Of a DNA stretch of 37,637 bases, positions 33,219 to 37,637 are shown piece after piece. Source of the stretch: Ignavibacteria bacterium (GTDB lineage: Bacteria; Bacteroidota; Ignavibacteria; Tepidaquicellales; Tepidaquicellaceae); NCBI GenBank assembly GCA_026417495.1, contig JAOADD010000001.1, positions 1 through 37,637 on the forward strand, given 5' to 3'. The notes beneath the pieces were generated by a model. That model searched no databases. It was not told the DNA's origin and saw only the letters and a program-made list of their open reading frames with translations. Position numbers and translations under genes: made by a program. Position 1 is the stretch's first letter. Every line of letters begins with the position of its first letter.

Positions 33219-35978
33219 TTATTTCAGAATCACCATCTTCTTTGCCATGATAAATTGATTTTCTTCTGTATTCATTCGATAGAAATATATTCCGCTTGGA
33301 ATTTCTGAGGCATCGAGTAATATTGTATAATAACCAGCATTTTTAAATTCATTTACAATTGTTTTCACTTCTCTTCCCAACAAGTCATATAATGTTATGT
33401 TTACCTTGCTGTCTTTTGGTAATGCAAAATCTATTTTGGTTATTGGATTGAAGGGGTTAGGGTAATTTTGGCTTAACTCAAATTTAGTAGGAATACCTAT
33501 TTCAACTATACTGTTTAAATCAAAATATTCATAATTGCCGTTATAATCTATTTGTTTCAAGCGGTATTGATACTTACCTGTCTGAAGTTTCTTATCTTCG
33601 AAGATATAATTAGTTATTGTGGATTTTGTTCCTTTTCCATTTATGTACCCAATCTTTTCCCATTTATCAGCTCCATTATTTTGATATTTACGGTGGATTT
33701 CAAACCCTTGATTATTTAATTCTGATTCTGTTATCCATGCGAGTTTAACATCTCTACCGTTGGTAGTATGGGTAAACGATAGTAGTTTAACTGGCATTGC
33801 ACTTTCAGTACCTCCCGTGAAAACACTAAAGCTATTAAGTGCTGTCTTGTATAATTTATTATTAGTATAGTCTGCTTGTCCAAGATTTTCCCACGATATA
33901 CCATTGTATTTACCAAAATAGATGTATTCATCATTACCTACTATGTCATTATCTAAATAATTAAGAGTAATTGTATATGATAAATTATTTATTGTTCCAG
34001 AGGGTTCTAAAATCCAATATCTCTTTAAATAGTTATTTTCACTTTGATTATTTATGTGTTTGACATTTGACATTTGTAGAGATATATATGCATTTGAAAA
34101 TTCTGTTCCTGAAAAACTTAGTATCACTTCTGAATATTCGCTTGTTTCTCTTGTATCTCCTATATAGAATTTATAATCAATATTATTAGCAGATACTTTC
34201 CTTTTTAAAGTTCCAAGATTTGTTCCATCATCAAGCACTATCATATTATTTATCCCAGGATTTGTACAGTTAATAGAACCTTCAACGGTAAGAGTATTGT
34301 TGGCAAGCTTAAGTAAACCACTTGTTAATGTTAATGAGCCTCCTAATGTTAAATTTCTATTTAATATAATTCCATTGCTATTGTTTATGACAAGTGTAGT
34401 GTTTGACCCGAAGTTTATCGTACCACTACCTCCAATTGTTTGAGTAGATGAACCATTTAAAATAATATTGCTAGCTGATGTAGGAGAGAAATTAAGTGTA
34501 GCACCACCAGCAACATAAATATTGCCTTTAATATTTATTCCACCTATTAAGTTTAAATAAACAGCTGTTGCTGAAGTAATTGTTAAATTATCGACTGTTA
34601 AAGCACTGGTCCCTGCTGTTTGTGCTTGGTTGTTAAAAGAAGGAAAATCAATTTCAAAGTTAGCATACGTCCTACCAGAAAAGGAGGGAAATTGACTACT
34701 TTGATGTTTATATAAGCTTCCCGATTGAAAAACGACTACAGAATTAGGAGCTTGAGCACCAAAAGGGTTTGCCCCTGATTTATTTATATAAACCGAACCA
34801 TTAGCAAAAACTACTGAGTTTAAATTTGTTGTTCCAAAAGCATTTCCAGAGAAATTTGTTTCAGCTGTGAATGTACTACCACCTTGAAATGTAATAGCGT
34901 TTGCATCTACTGCTGTAAGCCTATGTGCTGCATTTGAAAATGTCATATTTCCTGATACTAAACCAGTTGTTCCTGTTGATAAGGAAATGGTTAACGAATC
35001 CGTGCCATTAATATTTAGTTGGGAACCTGCATCAACGATTAAATCCGTTTCGTTTCCACCTGTTATGGTTAATATATTATTAGCAGCCCCTGACTGTAAA
35101 TTGACAATAGTAGAGTTTGTAACTAAAAGCTTCCCAATTGTCTGAGTCGGAACATTTGTAACTGTTACAGTACCTCCATTGTTAAATTGTAAAATATCAG
35201 AAGGAGAGGGATTATTTCGTGAAGGAGTCCAATTTGTTGCAGTAGTCCAGCTTGCCGTTCCTATTGCATTCCATGTATAAGTATTTTGCGAAATTGATGA
35301 GCCATTAATACTTACATTATCTACTGCAAAGCTTGGTCTTGAACCAGAACCACTTACTTGTCTTGACGCCCACCTTAATTGTACAACGGATTGGTTATCA
35401 CAAACTGATGGTAAAGTTATTGTTTTTGTTTGAAGGTTTTGAGGAGAAGTTGTATTGCCTGTTTGTGTGGTTGTATTATTTTGATATTCTATCCCAGTAA
35501 GATTTGTGAATAGTCCTGTTGTTCCAATTCTGTATTGCAAAGTCACTTCATTTATTCTTGTATTGGTACTTCCATCATAGGGGTTTCTTATTGTCATAAT
35601 GTCATATTGAATCTGAATATTTGTATATCCTGTTGTATTTATCGATAAAATGATTGTTAAATCAAGAGAACTTGAATTTAGAAATCCAATTTTTCCATTG
35701 TAATTATGAACATTTCCAGATGTTGTAGCTGCAGTACTTGAAGCAGTTAAGGATCTATCTGCTATTGGGGCAGCAATGTTAAAATTAGAACCAGGATTGG
35801 TAGATATAGTCCATCCCTGCCACCCTGAAGGATAAGTTGTTGATGTATGTGGTAGCGAACTAAAATCTTGGGAGTATGGTAAGGATTGTGGAGTAGGGTT
35901 TGTTTGTCCTAAAGTTATGTTTATTAAAAGTATTAATGTTATATAAACAGATAGAAAAAATATGACCTTATTTTTCAT
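33219..35978 (-). CDS. Large secreted beta-repeat protein with T9SS sorting domain
   Basis: 919 residues. A signal peptide (~1-24, MKNKVIFFLSVYITLILLIN) is followed by a beta-sandwich-like domain (~33-230, starting PYSQDFSSLPHTSTTYPSGW and ending RPSFAVDNVSING). Next is a long Asn/Thr/Ser-rich region (~235-600) with repeated short strands (LLVTNSTIVNLQSG, LTIT, LNINGTDSLTISLS), typical of a right-handed beta-helix. Then come a segment with ESAMPVKLLSFTHTTNGRDV and a fibronectin-like fold, and the type A sorting domain (SQNYPNPFNPITKIDFALPK ... LYDLLGREVKTIV ... SGIYFYRM ... KKMVILK). It is probably a surface adhesin or matrix-like protein; no enzyme motif is visible. There is no Shine-Dalgarno. 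Confidence 0.88.
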   Translation of the reverse strand: MKNKVIFFLSVYITLILLINITLGQTNPTPQSLPYSQDFSSLPHTSTTYPSGWQGWTISTNPGSNFNIAAPIADRSLTASSTAATTSGNVHNYNGKIGFLNSSSLDLTIILSINTTGYTNIQIQYDIMTIRNPYDGSTNTRINEVTLQYRIGTTGLFTNLTGIEYQNNTTTQTGNTTSPQNLQTKTITLPSVCDNQSVVQLRWASRQVSGSGSRPSFAVDNVSINGSSISQNTYTWNAIGTASWTTATNWTPSRNNPSPSDILQFNNGGTVTVTNVPTQTIGKLLVTNSTIVNLQSGAANNILTITGGNETDLIVDAGSQLNINGTDSLTISLSTGTTGLVSGNMTFSNAAHRLTAVDANAITFQGGSTFTAETNFSGNAFGTTNLNSVVFANGSVYINKSGANPFGAQAPNSVVVFQSGSLYKHQSSQFPSFSGRTYANFEIDFPSFNNQAQTAGTSALTVDNLTITSATAVYLNLIGGINIKGNIYVAGGATLNFSPTSASNIILNGSSTQTIGGSGTINFGSNTTLVINNSNGIILNRNLTLGGSLTLTSGLLKLANNTLTVEGSINCTNPGINNMIVLDDGTNLGTLKRKVSANNIDYKFYIGDTRETSEYSEVILSFSGTEFSNAYISLQMSNVKHINNQSENNYLKRYWILEPSGTINNLSYTITLNYLDNDIVGNDEYIYFGKYNGISWENLGQADYTNNKLYKTALNSFSVFTGGTESAMPVKLLSFTHTTNGRDVKLAWITESELNNQGFEIHRKYQNNGADKWEKIGYINGKGTKSTITNYIFEDKKLQTGKYQYRLKQIDYNGNYEYFDLNSIVEIGIPTKFELSQNYPNPFNPITKIDFALPKDSKVNITLYDLLGREVKTIVNEFKNAGYYTILLDASEIPSGIYFYRMNTEENQFIMAKKMVILK

Positions 35979-36463
35979 TTTTACAACTAGTTTTAAATTT
36001 TTATGTTTTATTCAAAGAATTTTTAGTTTTATGATTATTTTTTGTAAAAGGTTTTTCACAACAAAAATTTTAATTATTTTTCAGTTCATAGATTTTACTT
36101 AAAAAAGAATAACAATTTAAGAATAAAATAGTTCCTGAAATAAATTTATTGAGCAACTGTTAAAAAGTAAATATTATTAACTTATGTGCGCAATACCAAA
36201 AAATGTTTCAATCTAGTACAAAATTTGGTTTTTGGATTCAAAAGAAAAACTTAAATGCTGCAATAAAGAACTAATAAAAAATAAAAATTATACTTTAATT
36301 AATTATTAAATGTGAATTAAGTTTTTCTCCTAAAAGACGTTCTTAATTTTTTAAATTTATAGAGAATTTAATCTTTCCACTTTACATAAAAGATTGGAAA
36401 TTTCCGAGAGGCTTCTGAAAAGATTAAGTAAATCTTTGTAACTTTTATATTTATAATGTCCAA
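35979..36463. other. Gene-free AT-rich gap
   Basis: 485 bases between the large T9SS gene and the fibronectin-III pseudogene. No complete gene, hairpin terminator or repeat is convincing. The right part (36357-36503, minus strand) has a 48-codon open stretch without any start codon, discussed under rejected items. The gap may be decayed coding sequence, as its neighbours to the right are. Confidence 0.4.
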
Positions 36464-36824
36464 TTAGTGTCCTGAGCTTTCTGTCATAACAACCGATGCG
36501 ATATTAGAATAATCTGACTATCCACCATAATTGGCAGCTACTACTCTATAATAATATGTTTTTCCTATCGTTAAAGCTTTTTTAGGAGCGTCAATAGATT
36601 CTGGTTTGTAACCCGAAGAGCCAGCGTAACCCTAGAATACCTGATCAGAACTGCGCTCTATCACAAAAAACAATTCATTAGTTGAATTATCCTGCTATGT
36701 TAACTTTACCTCAGCCAAAATTTAAAGCAGTTCCCACCAAATTACTTGGAGCAAATTAAGCTGTAGAACTTCCTAATAATAAGTTACAAAATAAAATTAT
36801 CCCCCTTAATAATGAATTTTTCAT
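36464..36824 (-). pseudogene. Decayed secreted single fibronectin type III domain protein
   Basis: An ATG at 36824, with AAGGATG just upstream, begins an intact signal peptide (MKNSLLRGIILFCNLLLGSS). Then the frame breaks. TAA at 36756-36758 is followed by FAPSNLVGTALN. A one-base frameshift occurs near 36716-36724, within an A/T run. The other frame continues LAEVKLT[TAG]QDNSTNELFFVIERSSDQVF, [TAG] at 36632-36634, GYAGSSGYKPESIDAPKKAL, TIGKTYYYRVVAANYGG, [TAG] at 36518-36520, SDYSNIASVVMTESSGH and TAA at 36464-36466. Restored, this is a complete FnIII domain (LTWQDNSTNE and YYYRVVAANYGG are textbook). The four internal stops plus the shift make sequencing error unlikely as the only cause. 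The ~115-codon length suggests it was already a fragment of a larger protein, as no sorting domain follows. Confidence 0.85.
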
Positions 36825-36879
36825 TTTTACATCCTTGTTATTTTTGTGCTTAAATGATAATAAAAAAACTTTTCGGATA

Positions 36880-37637
36880 TTAAATTGTTGAAGTAGTAAA
36901 TTTAATTCTACTATTATGACAAAGTATCCTTATAGCGTTTCTTGCTAATAATACTGCAGAAGGTAAATCACCTCCTGGAGACAACCAGTGTCCTGCCCTA
37001 TAAGAGTTTTTTAAATTTGGAAGTTGAAAGGGAAACTGAACCACATCGTTGATTTTTTATTTAACAGCCACCCTTCATAAGAAGCGCGCCAGTTTCCTGT
37101 GTATCTCTCAAATGTAATTGGAGTTGTAACATTAACTACTTCAATTTGATTTTTTATTCCTGGATATAATTCAGTTATAGAATTTATAACATCCTCTGTA
37201 ATTTTCTCTTTTGTATCATAATAATTGTTCTTATCTTCATATAACTTCTTCCAGTGATTATATTCTGTTGGTATCATAAATTGTAAAGTACTTTTTCCCT
37301 TCTTGTTAAGTATATTATCAAAACTTTTGTTTGTAAATTCTAATTCTTTTACTTTTTTACCAGCTATTTCTATTTCTTTTTTTAAAAGTAGTTTTAATTC
37401 ACAGGGCTCTTTAGTGTAATCGGAGTTTAGCCCAAGAGATATGTAAATAATGGGTGGAAATGGTTCTAATTTGTTATAACATTTTTTAATTTTATTATTA
37501 ATATATTTTTCCTCTAACCATTTAAAAATAGTTGTATAACCATCTGCAGCAAAAAGTATAATATCTCCTTTTATTTCTCGATTGTCGATGTTATAATTCC
37601 AACGGAATTATTATTTTCAGTAGTAATTTTGTTTACT
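36880..37637 (-). pseudogene. CrtI-like FAD oxidoreductase C-terminal part, frameshifted and edge-truncated
   Basis: Three minus-strand frames join into one protein. From the right edge one frame reads VNKITTENNNSVGI. After a shift near 37592-37604 the next gives NIDNREIKGDIILFAADGYT, then PPIIYISLGLNSDYTKEP, MIPTEYNHWKKLYEDKNNYY and VTTPITFERYTGNWRASYEG to about 37015. A second shift leads to LPNLKNSYRAGHWLSPGGDL, PSAVLLARNAIRILCHN and a TAA at 36880. The 'TPxTFERYTGNWxxSYEGW' and 'GHWLSPGGDLPSA' blocks are typical of the C-terminal half of phytoene desaturase / retinol saturase-like flavoproteins. The FAD-binding N-terminus lies outside the window. With two frameshifts the gene should not yield a working enzyme, unless these are base-calling errors near an end. 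It is next to another clear pseudogene, which favours real decay. Confidence 0.75.

Noticed and set aside
36357-36503. A 48-codon minus-strand open stretch reading YRIGCYDRKLRTLIGHYKYK then SYKDLLNLFRSLSEISNLL
   Set aside because: It looks protein-like but has no ATG, GTG or TTG start, overlaps the FnIII remnant in another frame, and I recognise no family. It may be a further decayed fragment.
13431-36697. Amber (TAG) recoding as Trp or Gln to explain the internal stops
   Set aside because: Several intact genes here end properly at TAG (1585, 20648, 25709, 26441), and the FnIII remnant also has a TAA and a frameshift.
1-37637. CRISPR arrays, tRNA or rRNA genes, insertion sequences, prophage
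   Set aside because: No regular repeat-spacer pattern, no T-loop GGTTCRANNCC clover-leaf outside coding regions, and no transposase, integrase or phage protein was found by reading both strands.

Overview
This is an AT-rich chromosomal window (estimated by eye at about 30% G+C) that looks like an Ignavibacteria/Chlorobi-clade or closely related Bacteroidetes-group bacterium. Three intact secreted proteins and one interrupted one end in the Por/type IX secretion (T9SS) type A sorting domain, in the wording typical of Ignavibacteria (NYPNPFNPTTKI ... LLGKE ... SGIYFYKL ... KKMVLLK). Most start codons lack a Shine-Dalgarno and have A/T-rich leaders, as in Bacteroidetes. It also has a complete Lnt and an anaerobe-type four-subunit 2-oxoacid:ferredoxin oxidoreductase. 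I see no tRNA, rRNA, CRISPR array, insertion sequence or prophage.

Layout. 1-5.8 kb: an edge-truncated membrane protein, ruvB, an orphan HsdR-N-type nuclease, a three-gene membrane redox cassette (anchored rhodanese, MauE/DoxX-like, DUF1573) and a MATE exporter. 5.9-9.9 kb: a two-gene unit made of a TPR-TM-SPOR protein and a 777-residue protein with two tandem HU-like domains and a long acidic tail. 9.9-12.8 kb (minus strand): an envelope/isoprenoid operon ispF - PAP2 phosphatase - lnt. 13.1-16.3 kb: a propeller T9SS cargo gene broken by an amber codon, a Y-family polymerase with a 28-bp palindrome in its promoter region, and a cold-shock gene with its own terminator. 16.5-19.9 kb: queA, a D-cysteine-desulfhydrase-like PLP enzyme, a DinB-fold protein and a 5'-deoxynucleotidase. 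20.3-24.0 kb: the ferredoxin oxidoreductase operon ending with an overlapping thyX and a strong terminator. 24.0-28.9 kb: YdcF-like, proline dehydrogenase, DUF4159, YjbQ and DUF2723 proteins. 28.9-36.0 kb (minus strand): three T9SS cargo proteins and an EamA transporter. 36.0-37.6 kb: a decayed patch with a fibronectin-III pseudogene and a frameshifted CrtI-like flavoprotein running off the edge.

The most promising unusual system is the 5.9-9.9 kb pair. It places a peptidoglycan-binding SPOR protein with cytoplasmic TPRs next to a protein with tandem HU-like domains. In Bacteroidetes these two activities are often found in one HU-CCDC81-TM-SPOR polypeptide, so this may be a two-component version of a proposed chromosome-to-cell-wall link. 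That function is inferred. The decayed genes share a mutational signature: all the in-frame stops sit where Trp or Gln is expected and can be explained by G:C to A:T transitions.
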